DNA of 64,000 nucleotides, from the NCBI GenBank assembly GCA_015056795.1, contig SVFO01000001.1, positions 56,560-120,559 on the forward strand. The letters run 5' to 3'. The translations under genes were made by a program, and so were the position numbers. Positions 1-9,054 of the stretch are shown piece after piece (position 1 is the stretch's first letter; every line of letters begins with the position of its first letter). The notes under the pieces are model-generated. The model did no database searches and was not told the DNA's origin. It saw only the letters and a program-made list of their open reading frames with translations. This stretch comes from Lachnospiraceae bacterium (lineage in GTDB: Bacteria; Bacillota; Clostridia; Lachnospirales; Lachnospiraceae).

Positions 1-62
1 GGACTGTCCTTCATGATCTCCATGAGCTGCTGATAATGAGGCCTTATCTCCTCGCGCTCCAC
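1..62 (-). other. Open reading frame running off the left edge
   Basis: A minus-strand frame stays open from about position 98 to the window edge. Candidate starts are a GTG at 62 or ATGs at 23 and 14, and none has a well-spaced ribosome binding site. The visible residues are hydrophilic and include the stretch QQLMEIMKDS. It could be the first codons of the next gene in the minus-strand array, but too little is visible to name a product. Confidence 0.2.
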
Positions 63-97
63 AAGAATGCCATCGATGAACTTACGTTGGTTTCTCG

Positions 98-637
98 TTA
101 TACTTCTTTTGCCAAAAACAGTAGCAGGTCATCATCATTTACACAGGGCGCGTATTGATCCAACTGTTTTCCCTGATACCACACGCCGCTGCCATCTGGT
201 ACGTATCCGCGCTTTACGTAAATCCTCTGCGCCGCGCCATAGCCGGAATGCAGGCCTACAGCAAGAAATACATGATCCGCATACTTTGCCGCCTCTGCCT
301 CAACCACGTCAAGAATCTTATTTCCAATCCCCTTTTTATGCAGGTGAAAGAACACGCCAAAATCAACGATCTCCGGCCATCCCTTGTCTGCGAGCGGCCC
401 TTCCGATGGCTTTAGGACCAGCGTACAGATCCCCGCAACCTTGCCATCATATTCCGGGATAAACACGATGCGTTCCCCCGCTTCCTGCTCCTGATAATAT
501 CCCTCATAAGTCTCCATCTGCGGATGCCAATTGTAGGACAGATAAGTGTCATAAAAAATCTTTGCATCCGCTGGTACCATGCTGCGGATCTTAATCGTCT
601 CATCTTCGTAATATACCTTTGTATCCATTTTATCCAT
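98..637 (-). CDS. GNAT family N-acetyltransferase
   Basis: Predicted cytosolic acetyl-CoA-dependent N-acetyltransferase with unknown acceptor. The acetyl-CoA loop appears as HKKGIGNKI in the middle of the protein, after the beta-4 strand EIVDFGVFF, and the C-terminal strand carries the usual G-A-A-Q-R-I-Y-x-K-R-G-Y pattern. The frame opens further upstream, but the ATG at 637 (MDKMDTK) is preferred because GGAAG lies about 7 bases before it. It is the last complete gene before the left edge and follows the Nudix gene. It is one of ten GNAT genes in the first 23 kb. The family call is firm; the substrate is unknown. Confidence 0.85.
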   Translation of the reverse strand: MDKMDTKVYYEDETIKIRSMVPADAKIFYDTYLSYNWHPQMETYEGYYQEQEAGERIVFIPEYDGKVAGICTLVLKPSEGPLADKGWPEIVDFGVFFHLHKKGIGNKILDVVEAEAAKYADHVFLAVGLHSGYGAAQRIYVKRGYVPDGSGVWYQGKQLDQYAPCVNDDDLLLFLAKEV

Positions 638-730
638 TATTTTCTTCCATCCATTCCATTGCAAGCAACAAACCGAGGCCCTCACGAGCCTTGCTTTTCC
701 CATCTTAAGACGACCTGCCAAGTCGCCTGC

Positions 731-1195
731 TTATTTCAGCACGGTCGTCCATACGTCCCCATCAACCAGATACTGGAACTCCGTAAGATTCGGATCATCG
801 AAGACCTGCAACAGCTCTTCCAGATCATCCACCGCAGAAATCTTCGAAATCTGGCTTCGTTTCACCCACTCCATCTCGCCCTCTTCCGAGGATACGACCT
901 CCCCCGTGAATTGATCTGCAGTAAACAAAAGCACAATGTATCTGCCCTCTTCATACCTTCCGTTTTTCATCGGGAACTGCTTGATCCCAACCATCTTGGG
1001 CTTTATGATCGTAAGGCCTGTCTCCTCCTTCATCTCGCGAACCACCGCATCCACAAAGGATTCACCGCACTCCACATGACCGCCGGGAAGCGTATAGCCC
1101 TGCCAATCCTTCTTCACTCTATTTTGCAACAGGATTCTGTCGCCATCCCTGATGAGGCAAAGCACTGCCAATTCCGCTCGTTCACTTCTGTCCAT
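731..1195 (-). CDS. Nudix hydrolase
   Basis: Hydrolase of nucleoside diphosphates linked to another group, with resemblance to the MutT/8-oxo-dGTP pyrophosphatase branch. The Nudix box is intact: a GHVECGESF segment followed by REMKEETG, giving the G-x5-E-x7-R-E-x2-E-E-x-G pattern with all metal-binding glutamates. At about 154 residues the length is typical of a single-domain Nudix protein. The ATG at 1195 is preferred over an upstream TTG because GGAG lies 9 bases before it. It sits between an MBL-fold hydrolase and a GNAT gene, with gaps below 100 bases. The sequence does not decide between housecleaning of oxidised nucleotides and hydrolysis of another diphosphate. Confidence 0.9.
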   Translation of the reverse strand: MDRSERAELAVLCLIRDGDRILLQNRVKKDWQGYTLPGGHVECGESFVDAVVREMKEETGLTIIKPKMVGIKQFPMKNGRYEEGRYIVLLFTADQFTGEVVSSEEGEMEWVKRSQISKISAVDDLEELLQVFDDPNLTEFQYLVDGDVWTTVLK

Positions 1196-1258
1196 CTTCA
1201 AAACTCCAATTTATCAAAGCTTTTCAGCCTTTTTTATTCTCTGATCTTCATTTCGACC

Positions 1259-2092
1259 TCAGCATCTCACTTCGTCGCCAGAGTGTACATAATCTAATTT
1301 CTCGTTCAAAATATCTTTCATCACTTCATATGCCGTCGTGCCAGTGCAGTGACAGGTCACAAACCTCGTAGGATAGTTTTTCAGCTCCCTTGCGATGTCT
1401 TCGATCTCCTTGATTTCATCCTCCCGATAATCCGTCTTCTTCATCAGATGAAATCCACTGACCACCAGGTCTGGTGCCTTCCCATACTTTTCCATAAATG
1501 CATCCATGATGCTAAGAATGCCATTATGTGCACAGCCTGACGTCAAAATCGTTTTCCCATCTTCCCTGATTACCAGAAAATGTTCATGTCGGAAATCATC
1601 CCTCTGATATCCATCCCCTGTTTGGATCAGGAGTCGCTTATTGGTAAACGGCAGATCATGGCTTCTTTGCTTGATGGTAAAGAGCTCTAATTCCTCATCA
1701 ATCACGATATCACCACATAAGAACTGAACCTGTGGCAGCTTTGCAATCTCCTTGTCAATTCCAATATAGCGGAATCTCTCTGGTGCATTCCTTCCATCAT
1801 CTGCATAATACGCATCCGTTGCAGCCTCCTGCATATAGATACGAGCGTGATCGTTCATTTTCGAGAAGGGAAGAATTCCTCCCGAATGATCATAATGTCC
1901 ATGGCTCAAGATGACGGTATCAACTTTGGTAAGATCGATGCCAAGCACCTCTGCATTCCGCAAGGTCTCCTCCGAAGGTCCAAGATCTACAAGCAATTTA
2001 TGCTTCTTTGTCTCCACATAAAAGGACAAGCCATGTGCGTATGCACATCCACTCCGACCTTCCGTATTCTCAATTAGATTTACGATTCTCAT
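1259..2092 (-). CDS. MBL-fold metallo-hydrolase (COG1237-like)
   Basis: Metallo-beta-lactamase-fold protein. The metal-binding motif SHGHYDHSGG places H64, H66, D68 and H69 (counting from the start chosen here), and later ligands appear in TSGCAHNGI and FVTCHCTG. This pattern fits the COG1237 group, whose archaeal members include the 7,8-dihydropterin-6-methyl-4-(beta-D-ribofuranosyl)-aminobenzene-5'-phosphate synthase annotation; the bacterial substrates are generally not known. Two in-frame ATGs lie close together, at 2107 and 2092. The second gives the usual N-terminus MRIVNLIEN and is chosen. No signal peptide is seen, so it is likely cytosolic. Confidence 0.85.
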   Translation of the reverse strand: MRIVNLIENTEGRSGCAYAHGLSFYVETKKHKLLVDLGPSEETLRNAEVLGIDLTKVDTVILSHGHYDHSGGILPFSKMNDHARIYMQEAATDAYYADDGRNAPERFRYIGIDKEIAKLPQVQFLCGDIVIDEELELFTIKQRSHDLPFTNKRLLIQTGDGYQRDDFRHEHFLVIREDGKTILTSGCAHNGILSIMDAFMEKYGKAPDLVVSGFHLMKKTDYREDEIKEIEDIARELKNYPTRFVTCHCTGTTAYEVMKDILNEKLDYVHSGDEVRC

Positions 2093-2137
2093 GCCTTCAG
2101 CCCCCACATACTTTCAAATAAGTTTAGATATCTGTTC

Positions 2138-3172
2138 CTAATTCAAATAAGCCTTTATAAATTCGTCCACGCTTGCAAATTGCTCTGGCTCGATACCAAG
2201 CTTGACATACTCCTGACGGTAATCCTCGAGCGCATCATCAAAGATCTTTGCATTCTTCGCAAGGTCGTTTGCGTCAAACTCTTCTAATACGTTAAATCTC
2301 GGAATGGCATTCTCCGCACTGATCTCCTCAAGCATATATTGCAGGGAGGCTAGGTTCATGAAGGAAGCGAATGCATCTCCGCGTTCTGCTGCCTCTGGCA
2401 TCTTATTTCTCCAGTTAGAATACATCTCCTCATAGGTGCCTGTAAGTCTTTCCTTCGCAGGCGCATCCTTTCTCGTTCTGCGCTCCGTAAAGCGCATGAC
2501 TGACTTAAACAGTGTTCCTAACGCAATCCCAAGCTCAATATAATTCTTCGCCTGCACGATCTTCATGACATTTGCTTCGAAATCATCTGGAATATCGAGT
2601 CCCTCCATCTCCTCAAAGGTTCTCTTAACGCCACGCTTGAAATATACACCATTCCATAGCATCACGGCATCCAGACTAAGCGTAATCATATATGCCGCCC
2701 AGCCTCGCAGCTGTCCGATCGTTTCTGCAACAAAAGCATGTCCATAGATCTTGCAAAGCTCCTCCCGAATTCCTGCAATTCCATCAAACCGCTTGTCAGA
2801 GCCCAGCACCTCTCGCGCCTGATTTTTTAGGTTCTCCCAGCGCTCCGTCACACTCTCATCACGCACGAAAAGCACCTCAGAATCCATCAGCTTGCTGATA
2901 TGGGCATGTCCGCAATTTGCATCCTCCGTAAGGCTCTCCCAGCTCGTGCAATAAATGTCATAGCCGATCCCTTCGTCCTCCAAGATAAATGCTTTTGACA
3001 GCACATATCCCTTGGGATCATTGATCAAAACCAACAGATCAAGGTCCGAATGCTCATGCACGTCACCCGTACAAACCGACCCGTAAATCCCTATCATGTC
3101 AAGAGCTTCCGGGCATTCACGCTTCGCCTTTTCTAACACGGCATCTACTATTTTCTGATGAACGGCATTCAT
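2138..3172 (-). CDS. Nucleotidyltransferase-domain protein
   Basis: A protein of the polymerase-beta nucleotidyltransferase superfamily, the fold of aminoglycoside adenylyltransferases. The N-terminal motif YGSVCTGDVHEHSDLDLL gives the G-S-x-x-x-G-D and S-D-x-D metal-binding pattern around residues 28-47. The remaining 300 residues are largely helical, as in two-domain nucleotidyltransferases with a substrate-binding C-terminus. The ATG follows GGAGG at good spacing and overlaps the stop of the upstream GNAT gene by 4 bases (ATGA), so the two are probably translationally coupled. Transfer of a nucleotide to an antibiotic or other small molecule is possible but unproven. Confidence 0.85.
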   Translation of the reverse strand: MNAVHQKIVDAVLEKAKRECPEALDMIGIYGSVCTGDVHEHSDLDLLVLINDPKGYVLSKAFILEDEGIGYDIYCTSWESLTEDANCGHAHISKLMDSEVLFVRDESVTERWENLKNQAREVLGSDKRFDGIAGIREELCKIYGHAFVAETIGQLRGWAAYMITLSLDAVMLWNGVYFKRGVKRTFEEMEGLDIPDDFEANVMKIVQAKNYIELGIALGTLFKSVMRFTERRTRKDAPAKERLTGTYEEMYSNWRNKMPEAAERGDAFASFMNLASLQYMLEEISAENAIPRFNVLEEFDANDLAKNAKIFDDALEDYRQEYVKLGIEPEQFASVDEFIKAYLN

Positions 3173-3714
3173 ATCGTTTCCTCCCTATATTCAATCTCAA
3201 AAAAATCATCCTCATAAAGACGAATATCTTTTTCGAAAACCACAAATCCCTCTTCCGATCTTTTATAACAGAGATAATCATCTAATGAATGAAACACCTT
3301 ACGAACCATGATTTGACCATCGGAATAGACCTTAAAGGATTGTGGGACAAATCCATGTTTCAAATAAAACTTTTCTGCAAGACCTTCAGCAGACCCCACG
3401 GAAAGGATTCGATATCCGTACTTTCGCATGCCTTCCTCAAATGCCTCAAGGAGCTGGCCTCCCACACCTTTTCCCCAGTACTCATACCGCACGGCAATGC
3501 CATCCAGACAATATTCCTTCCGGGGTAAAGCCGCCTCTCTTGGCCATCCAAAGGCAATACCGATCACCTTCTCATCCTTCAGCGCCACAAGACAAGTTTC
3601 CGAATAATTTTCAGCTTTCTCTCTTACTGTTTCCGGTTCGCTTCCGGGAAGATATTCCCGCAGGATTTGCTCAAATTCCACCTGATGCTTTTCCGTCATG
3701 CATGCAATTTTCAC
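3169..3714 (-). CDS. GNAT family N-acetyltransferase
   Basis: Acetyltransferase of the GNAT superfamily. The acetyl-CoA-binding loop is YWGKGVGGQLL after the strand DGIAVRYE, and the C-terminal half has the common YLKHGF segment. The start is uncertain. A GTG at 3714 follows AGGATAGG at about 10 bases and starts with the typical VKIACMTEKH; an ATG at 3747 has no good ribosome binding site. After the GNAT core there is an extra tail of about 40 acidic residues. The gene overlaps the nucleotidyltransferase gene by 4 bases, suggesting a two-gene transcription unit whose products could act on related compounds. Confidence 0.82.
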   Translation of the reverse strand: MKIACMTEKHQVEFEQILREYLPGSEPETVREKAENYSETCLVALKDEKVIGIAFGWPREAALPRKEYCLDGIAVRYEYWGKGVGGQLLEAFEEGMRKYGYRILSVGSAEGLAEKFYLKHGFVPQSFKVYSDGQIMVRKVFHSLDDYLCYKRSEEGFVVFEKDIRLYEDDFFEIEYREETI

Positions 3715-3771
3715 TTCAAATAAACCTATCCTTTCACCATGTGTCATACGGGAAGATTCATTTGACCTATC

Positions 3772-4440
3772 TTACAATTCTCCCTGAAACTCCTCCAGCA
3801 AGTCTCGGGAATACTTCTTCTCCCAGTCTGAGTCCCTAACAATCTTCCATAATGCAGCTGCCGTTTTCAGTCGGTTCTCAAACCCCTTTGTTGCCTCATC
3901 CGCGCAGAAGTCATGAACAAACTGGTTCCACTGAAGCGCTGATTTGTCATAGGTCGCGTAGGTCTTTTCCCCGTAGTAAATATCCAAAAGGTCTCCTAGC
4001 GTAAAGCTTTCGTCACCCGTCTCCTTGACCTTCTTCGCCGTGGCTACCATGTCGACGTTAAACTTAAACTTTTCTTCTCCCGTTTGCTTGACGAAAAACT
4101 CACGAAACCTTGGTCCAAAGGTAAAACCGCACTCGATCAAACCTGTTTCCCTTGTAAGCTCCGTTACAAAATCTTTCTTTTTACCATAGCTTTTCTTAGT
4201 TACGCTTCCAGAATTTCTTCCAGAGAATCTCTCCTTCTCTCGTCCCGCAGAAATCTTCTCTGGCAAGATCTTCTCTCCGGAAAAGTACGCCTCAATAACC
4301 TTGTACAACTCAATCTTCCCGCTGGGTGCCTTAAGTCCATGCGCCTTGCAAATCTTGATCAGCTCTTCCCGATACCAATAATATTTGCTAAATTCCGCGA
4401 AGCTTTTTATTTCCTCAAAGTTCGGCCTGTCCATTCCCAT
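3772..4440 (-). CDS. SAP-like / DUF6434-type protein
   Basis: A 222-residue basic protein. The N-terminal 60 residues resemble a SAP-like helix-extension-helix (LIKICKAHGLKAPSGKIEL), a fold often used for nucleic-acid binding. The C-terminal part includes LGDLLDIYYGEKTYATYD and QWNQFVHDF, which I associate with the DUF6434 family that commonly follows SAP-like domains; this assignment is from memory. A lysine-rich linker joins the two parts. The start is supported by GGAAGGG about 5 bases upstream. It lies alone between two GNAT genes. No enzyme motif is visible, so a DNA- or RNA-associated role is only an inference. Confidence 0.65.
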   Translation of the reverse strand: MGMDRPNFEEIKSFAEFSKYYWYREELIKICKAHGLKAPSGKIELYKVIEAYFSGEKILPEKISAGREKERFSGRNSGSVTKKSYGKKKDFVTELTRETGLIECGFTFGPRFREFFVKQTGEEKFKFNVDMVATAKKVKETGDESFTLGDLLDIYYGEKTYATYDKSALQWNQFVHDFCADEATKGFENRLKTAAALWKIVRDSDWEKKYSRDLLEEFQGEL

Positions 4441-4520
4441 TGTGTCCCTTCCTTCATAAGCACCTTATCCATCCTATTCCTTTCCACCACGAACAGCCTC
4501 CCTTTCCTCCATGAACGGCC

Positions 4521-5105
4521 CTATCGCCTGCCCTCGCGCTGATCCATGAAGAATCCCATGTCAAAGCGAATCTCACGTCGTTCCACATCGCGATTGGTAT
4601 AGCAACAGGAATCAAATCCGATCAATCGAAACCCCTGCGCGCGATAAAACGCAATCGCCCTGACGTTGCAGGACTGGGTCTCGAGAATGATGGCCCTGCG
4701 ATTCTGCTCCTTCGCGATCTCCTTCGCCTTGTTCATGAGCGCCGTGCCAATGCCCTGCCTGTGCAGGGAATCATCCACCCAAAGCTCCGTCACCATCAGG
4801 CGGTTGCTCCACTCCTCAGGGCAGACCTCGATACACGCCATCAAAATCTTCTTTCCGTCTTCCTCACGGTAAATTCCATAAGCTTCTGCTTTCTCCCAAT
4901 GATCCTGATACAGGCCGTCCGGAAAATCATATTCCTCCGGCGTATGCGTCACCGGCGTTTCAAATTTCTTCTTTATCATCTTCGCCTCAAAAGCGTCCGC
5001 ACTCTCTGATACCTCAAGATCATAATACTCCTCCGTCGTATATTTCATCAGAATGGGAACGCCCTTCCACTGCTCCTTTGGCAGCGGTACTATTTTATGT
5101 TCCAT
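4521..5105 (-). CDS. GNAT family N-acetyltransferase
   Basis: Acetyltransferase of about 194 residues. The acetyl-CoA loop is LHRQGIGTALM, preceded by VTELWVDDS and followed by ILETQSCNVRAIAFYRAQGF, which together form the canonical GNAT C-terminal half. The N-terminal 60 residues are a family-specific extension rich in acidic residues. The start has GGAG at a good distance in AAAGGAGAAAGAGTT. The neighbours on the same strand are a DUF402 gene and the SAP-like gene. The order of elements resembles streptothricin acetyltransferase-type enzymes, but this is not enough to name a substrate. Confidence 0.85.
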   Translation of the reverse strand: MEHKIVPLPKEQWKGVPILMKYTTEEYYDLEVSESADAFEAKMIKKKFETPVTHTPEEYDFPDGLYQDHWEKAEAYGIYREEDGKKILMACIEVCPEEWSNRLMVTELWVDDSLHRQGIGTALMNKAKEIAKEQNRRAIILETQSCNVRAIAFYRAQGFRLIGFDSCCYTNRDVERREIRFDMGFFMDQREGRR

Positions 5106-5134
5106 AACTCTTTCTCCTTAAAGCACTATTAAAA

Positions 5135-5665
5135 TCAATCGTCCATCTTCCAAAGGAACTCCTTTGTGTATCTCTCAAATGAACCTATGTCGGCAAGCAG
5201 CGTATTCTCCAATTCTACTTTTGTATCAATTGCACGCTGATATAGCAGCTCCGAAATAACGCCTTGATTCAGCGCATCTTCCAGTTCATCCATATCATCC
5301 GTGATGATTGTTCCATCTGGATAAACAACTAAGTCTAAGTACAAATCATAGAAATACGGAATATGATCCTCTACTCCTTGACTGGCAATCATATCAATGT
5401 ACCATACAATTACCTCATCATCGGGATCCAACATGGCCGTAATACAATAGTACTTATCCCTCGGAAGAATAGAAATCCATTTGATGTCCTTGTCGCAAAC
5501 AATTTGGTCCTTTCCATGAAAGTTCCAAACCTGCGGCTCCGTAACCTCCTTGATTTCCAAAATACCGATATATCCGCAAAATGTATCCGTGGAAACAAAC
5601 TGGATTCTCTGCTGTTTTTCCTTTATGCATTTCCATTCATCATATGTTAGCTTGCACTTTTTCAC
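5135..5665 (-). CDS. DUF402 / Ntdp-like phosphatase
   Basis: Contains the DUF402 core typified by staphylococcal Ntdp (Sa1684) and FomD, which hydrolyse nucleoside tri- and diphosphates or nucleotide adducts in a metal-dependent manner. Diagnostic segments are WYIDMIASQG, YFYDLYLDLVVYPDG and the acidic DDMDELEDAL, which supply the clustered carboxylates of the active site. The GTG at 5665 (VKKCKLTYDE) is chosen because GGGAG lies 7 bases upstream; a TTG further upstream is less likely. The protein is about 176 residues, normal for the family. A phosphatase acting on modified nucleotides would fit the small-molecule-modifying neighbourhood, but that is inference. Confidence 0.8.
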   Translation of the reverse strand: MKKCKLTYDEWKCIKEKQQRIQFVSTDTFCGYIGILEIKEVTEPQVWNFHGKDQIVCDKDIKWISILPRDKYYCITAMLDPDDEVIVWYIDMIASQGVEDHIPYFYDLYLDLVVYPDGTIITDDMDELEDALNQGVISELLYQRAIDTKVELENTLLADIGSFERYTKEFLWKMDD

Positions 5666-5717
5666 AAAATATCTCCCAGTCAACTAGAAGTCCGATTGAT
5701 CCTGCCAAACAACTTCT

Positions 5718-6122
5718 TCAACGAAAATACGAGATCATATTACCTTCACATATCGGTTTCATTCTGAAGGATCTATAGAAGAGATTATCTCTTTCATCTT
5801 CCATATCCGTATTCACCTGGAACATGCGTACGTGAAGGTACTTATCCCAAACCTTCTTAAACAGGGTTGTCCCGATTTTCTGTCGCTGATAATCCGATTC
5901 AACAATGAGATCCTGCACAAATACAATATGCTCACCATCGCCGACACATCGAATAAAACCTACCAGCTTATCACCATCATATGCACCTAAGCAATCTAGC
6001 GATTTTTCAAATGCCCTCTTCAGCGCTTCATCATCATGCAGGTATGCAGCCCAGCTTTCCCCACGATAGATTTCCTTGATCCGTTCCAACTCTTCCGTTC
6101 CAAATTCTTTATAATCTATCAT
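5718..6122 (-). CDS. GNAT family N-acetyltransferase
   Basis: Short single-domain acetyltransferase of about 134 residues. The acetyl-CoA loop is YQRQKIGTTLF, after the strand FVQDLIVESD. It belongs to the compact GNAT subgroup with GFIRCVGDGEHIVFVQDLIV. The ATG at 6122 is chosen because GGGGAG lies about 10 bases before it; the alternative ATG at 6140 overlaps that ribosome binding site. The C-terminus (FYRSFRMKPI) is short but complete for this subgroup. It is flanked by the DUF402 and TldE genes on the same strand. Confidence 0.82.
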   Translation of the reverse strand: MIDYKEFGTEELERIKEIYRGESWAAYLHDDEALKRAFEKSLDCLGAYDGDKLVGFIRCVGDGEHIVFVQDLIVESDYQRQKIGTTLFKKVWDKYLHVRMFQVNTDMEDERDNLFYRSFRMKPICEGNMISYFR

Positions 6123-6153
6123 GTTCTTCTTTCTCCCCATTCATTACTGGTTC

Positions 6154-7449
6154 TTATACACCCGCTACCGGAACATCCTCAAAGCACATGGCATACGGAC
6201 CCACAAAATCAGCTGATTTCTGGATTTCTTTCGAGAAATGCATATTGGTCTGTGAATCAATGATGCTTCCGTTGATGGAACCACCGGTTACGGGCGTAAC
6301 CTTTTCGCCGTCATACAGGAACGCAAGTCTGATCTCCCCGCCAAAGTGCCCAGTGAAATCATCCAGCTGGAAGTCAGAGAAATTCACCACCCAAAGATAC
6401 GGCTGTTTCTTCATGTCTTCCACTGACATAGTGCCGGGCGCCACATTGACGCTGCCGAAAAATCCGGTCGGCTCAATCCCTAAATATCTCGAGAAACGCA
6501 GTCCCCCGTAATAGGTTTTCAGCACACCGTTATCTATCAATTCCCGTTCTTTCTGCCAGATTCCTTCACTGCTCAAGGGCTCGGTAGGCACCAGCGTCAT
6601 GCTGACCTTGTCACCTTTAACTTCTGCAGTTTCTCCTTCCGCATTGGTAGCCTGTACGTTCTGACCCACCTCAAACGTTGAATACCCTGCATAAATATAA
6701 CCGGCTTGCGCTCTTCCGCTATAATAGCTAAAGACATCATTTACATAGGAATCACTGATAATCACCCTATATTTTCCGGCCTTGGGAGCTTCCGTTGCCT
6801 TTGCTCTTTCAAGAGTGTATTCCAGCGTTTTACGAACCTTTGACTTTAAGGACTCACAGTCAAGATCATTATATCGAAAATCTTTATAGGTTTCTACGTC
6901 CTGAGGCTCCTTGCACTGTGCCACAAACTCTCCGCTGATCCATCTTTTGGCATATCCGGAATCAATACCTGTTGAGGATATGATTTCGACATTTGTTTCA
7001 TAAGCAAATACCTCAGCTGAATTGATAAATACGTCCTCTCTGTGATCCTCTGCAAACAGCGCTTCTGAAGTCTTCTCGCAACATTCCTCAAGCGTATGAT
7101 TAAACAGGTCGGACTCCATTGTCAAAAACTTGTTTTCGGTGCATTCCATAAGCTCATACGCCGGGTTGCACACAAAGGATGCCGCAAGATATGCGCGGCT
7201 TAAGCTGGCATCAATCTCCCCATCCGTCATGCCGTTATAAACATATACAGAGGAATTTCCTTTCATCTTTTTGCCATCTTTTTCAAAAGACCTGTATACG
7301 TTTACGTTATAGGTTACCGTGTCCTCCGCCCTCTTGCAATCCAGGCTCTTTTTTACAAAGAACATCTGAGCACTTTGATAGGATGTGATATTGATGATAT
7401 ATTCTTCAATGTGAAGCCTCTTTAATGAGGCCAGGATTTGTTCTTTCAT
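6154..7449 (-). CDS. pmbA: TldE/PmbA family protein
   Basis: Partner subunit of the TldD/TldE peptidase, a cytosolic heterodimeric zinc protease known to process modified peptides such as microcin B17 and to degrade unfolded peptides. At 431 residues and without an HExxxH motif this is the non-catalytic TldE/PmbA-type subunit. Family features include YVYNGMTDGEIDASL in the N-terminal domain and the glycine-rich TPVTGGSINGSI near the C-terminus. The start follows GAGGTG. It lies directly downstream of tldD with a 93-base gap, so co-transcription is expected. Confidence 0.88.
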   Translation of the reverse strand: MKEQILASLKRLHIEEYIINITSYQSAQMFFVKKSLDCKRAEDTVTYNVNVYRSFEKDGKKMKGNSSVYVYNGMTDGEIDASLSRAYLAASFVCNPAYELMECTENKFLTMESDLFNHTLEECCEKTSEALFAEDHREDVFINSAEVFAYETNVEIISSTGIDSGYAKRWISGEFVAQCKEPQDVETYKDFRYNDLDCESLKSKVRKTLEYTLERAKATEAPKAGKYRVIISDSYVNDVFSYYSGRAQAGYIYAGYSTFEVGQNVQATNAEGETAEVKGDKVSMTLVPTEPLSSEGIWQKERELIDNGVLKTYYGGLRFSRYLGIEPTGFFGSVNVAPGTMSVEDMKKQPYLWVVNFSDFQLDDFTGHFGGEIRLAFLYDGEKVTPVTGGSINGSIIDSQTNMHFSKEIQKSADFVGPYAMCFEDVPVAGV

Positions 7450-7542
7450 ATTGCACCTCGTTTTCTAATCTGTGATCATAAATCCGCAGACGCTTCTTCC
7501 TGCGTCCGTAAAGCTTTCCCTCTGGGAGCAGGTGTTTACTGA

Positions 7543-8973
7543 TTATCCCAAACGGATCCTCGCCTTAATATACGGGCCGCCGTCCGATACCTTGACCCAC
7601 TCCTTATAGCCCTTGCCACAATAACCAGTACCACCAGCCTCAATGCTGTCGGATATCATGGAAATGGACTTCAATAGATCAGGGACATAACCCGTCAAAA
7701 CGATTGGTGAAAAGATCCTTCCAGTCAGGTTACCGTCCTTGATCTCCCTGGCGATGTCAACCATGAGCTGAATTCCCCAGTTTTTAGGATCTTCCATGCC
7801 TGAGGAAGCCTGGCAGAGTAAAAACCCGTATTTGACGGAGGCTATCATGTCCTCGACCTTGCTTGTACCTGCTTCAAAGATGGTATTGGTCATTCTGGTA
7901 TAAGCTTTTCTTGTGGTATCCTGGCGTCTGCCATTGCCCGTGCCAGCCACACCCAAATGCATGGCTGACTGGGCATCGCAGATACCGGTTTTCAGGATTC
8001 CTTTATCGATAATAATGGTATCATGAGCAAGTACGCCTTCATCATCAAAAAAGTATGTGGCTACCTGAGGGATGGTGCATGCGCCGTCGTGCATGGTGAT
8101 CAGCTCAGAGGCTACCTGCTTTCCGATAAACTCCTGTGCCTGCGCCCTGTCCTTTACGAACATGTCCATCTCTACGCCATGTCCAAATGCTTCATGAACG
8201 ATCATGCCGGTCACGTCAGGCTCACAGATGCAGTCATATTCACCGGGGATCATGGGCTCGGCCGAAAGAAGCTCTATCGCAGTCTTACATGCATCCTCGA
8301 GTTTACTCTCCAAGGTATCCAGCACTTCGATGCCGCCCAGCATGGATACGGGCTTGTAGCCATTCTGAATCTCCTCTCCGTCCTTGGCCATGGCTACGAT
8401 ATAGCCACATGACCACATGACATTCTGGGTAAGGTCTTTATTCTTGGACAAAAACATTTTTGAGTATTTCTGATAAGAGAACGCCACGCTACAGTCTATG
8501 ATCTTTTCATCATAGGCCCGGCCCTTTTCCGAGATACGCGTCAAAAGATCAATGATGTTATTGTCTCCCTTTTCTTCGGGATCAACTTCGTACTCCGTGC
8601 TCTCGTTGATATAGAGCTTCTTATCTTCAATGTCATCAAAGCCAAAAGCCGTAACTCCCTCAGGCAAGGTCTTTCCAAGCGCATCCAGTCTTTCCGTGAT
8701 CTCGCTCACTATTGCATCCACGGTATCCTCTTCGATGGCACTGAAGCTGTACTCCGCTGCTTTCCCGTTATCATATACCTTCACGCAAAAACCGCGTTCT
8801 GACAGCGTTCCGTCCTCAGAGATACTCGTCCCCGTCTTCGATACGCGATAGTTGGTGCTCTTGGAATCATTTGCAAGAATGGATGCATATTCATATCTTG
8901 CAAGAAGCTTATCAAGCAGTTTTTTCAGTATCGGTTTTTTAAGCTTTAGATATTCACTTTCTTTAACTTTCAT
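7543..8973 (-). CDS. tldD: TldD metalloprotease subunit
   Basis: Catalytic subunit of the TldD/TldE protease. The zinc motif HEAFGH lies at residues 260-265 (start at 8973), in the usual context of G-M-I-V-H-E. Further family hallmarks are TGNGRRQDTTRKAYTRMTN and GYCGKGYKEWVKVSDGGP. The ATG at 8973 is chosen because AAAGGA lies about 8 bases upstream; the frame opens 23 codons earlier but those residues are not family-like. The length of about 476 residues is normal. The gene order tatD-tldD-tldE on one strand suggests one transcription unit. No obvious small substrate-peptide gene sits beside the pair. Confidence 0.93.
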   Translation of the reverse strand: MKVKESEYLKLKKPILKKLLDKLLARYEYASILANDSKSTNYRVSKTGTSISEDGTLSERGFCVKVYDNGKAAEYSFSAIEEDTVDAIVSEITERLDALGKTLPEGVTAFGFDDIEDKKLYINESTEYEVDPEEKGDNNIIDLLTRISEKGRAYDEKIIDCSVAFSYQKYSKMFLSKNKDLTQNVMWSCGYIVAMAKDGEEIQNGYKPVSMLGGIEVLDTLESKLEDACKTAIELLSAEPMIPGEYDCICEPDVTGMIVHEAFGHGVEMDMFVKDRAQAQEFIGKQVASELITMHDGACTIPQVATYFFDDEGVLAHDTIIIDKGILKTGICDAQSAMHLGVAGTGNGRRQDTTRKAYTRMTNTIFEAGTSKVEDMIASVKYGFLLCQASSGMEDPKNWGIQLMVDIAREIKDGNLTGRIFSPIVLTGYVPDLLKSISMISDSIEAGGTGYCGKGYKEWVKVSDGGPYIKARIRLG

Positions 8974-9054
8974 TTCTTCGTCCTTTCTTATTTTTTGTAT
9001 GAAACATATGCTCTTTGTATCTGTGTCCCCAATTTTTTTCATGTCTTACGACCA

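Noticed and set aside
524-1297. Plus-strand open frame of 257 codons opposite the Nudix gene
   Set aside because: It overlaps the Nudix box on the other strand. The translation is rich in His, Leu, Pro and Ser as expected from antisense reading.
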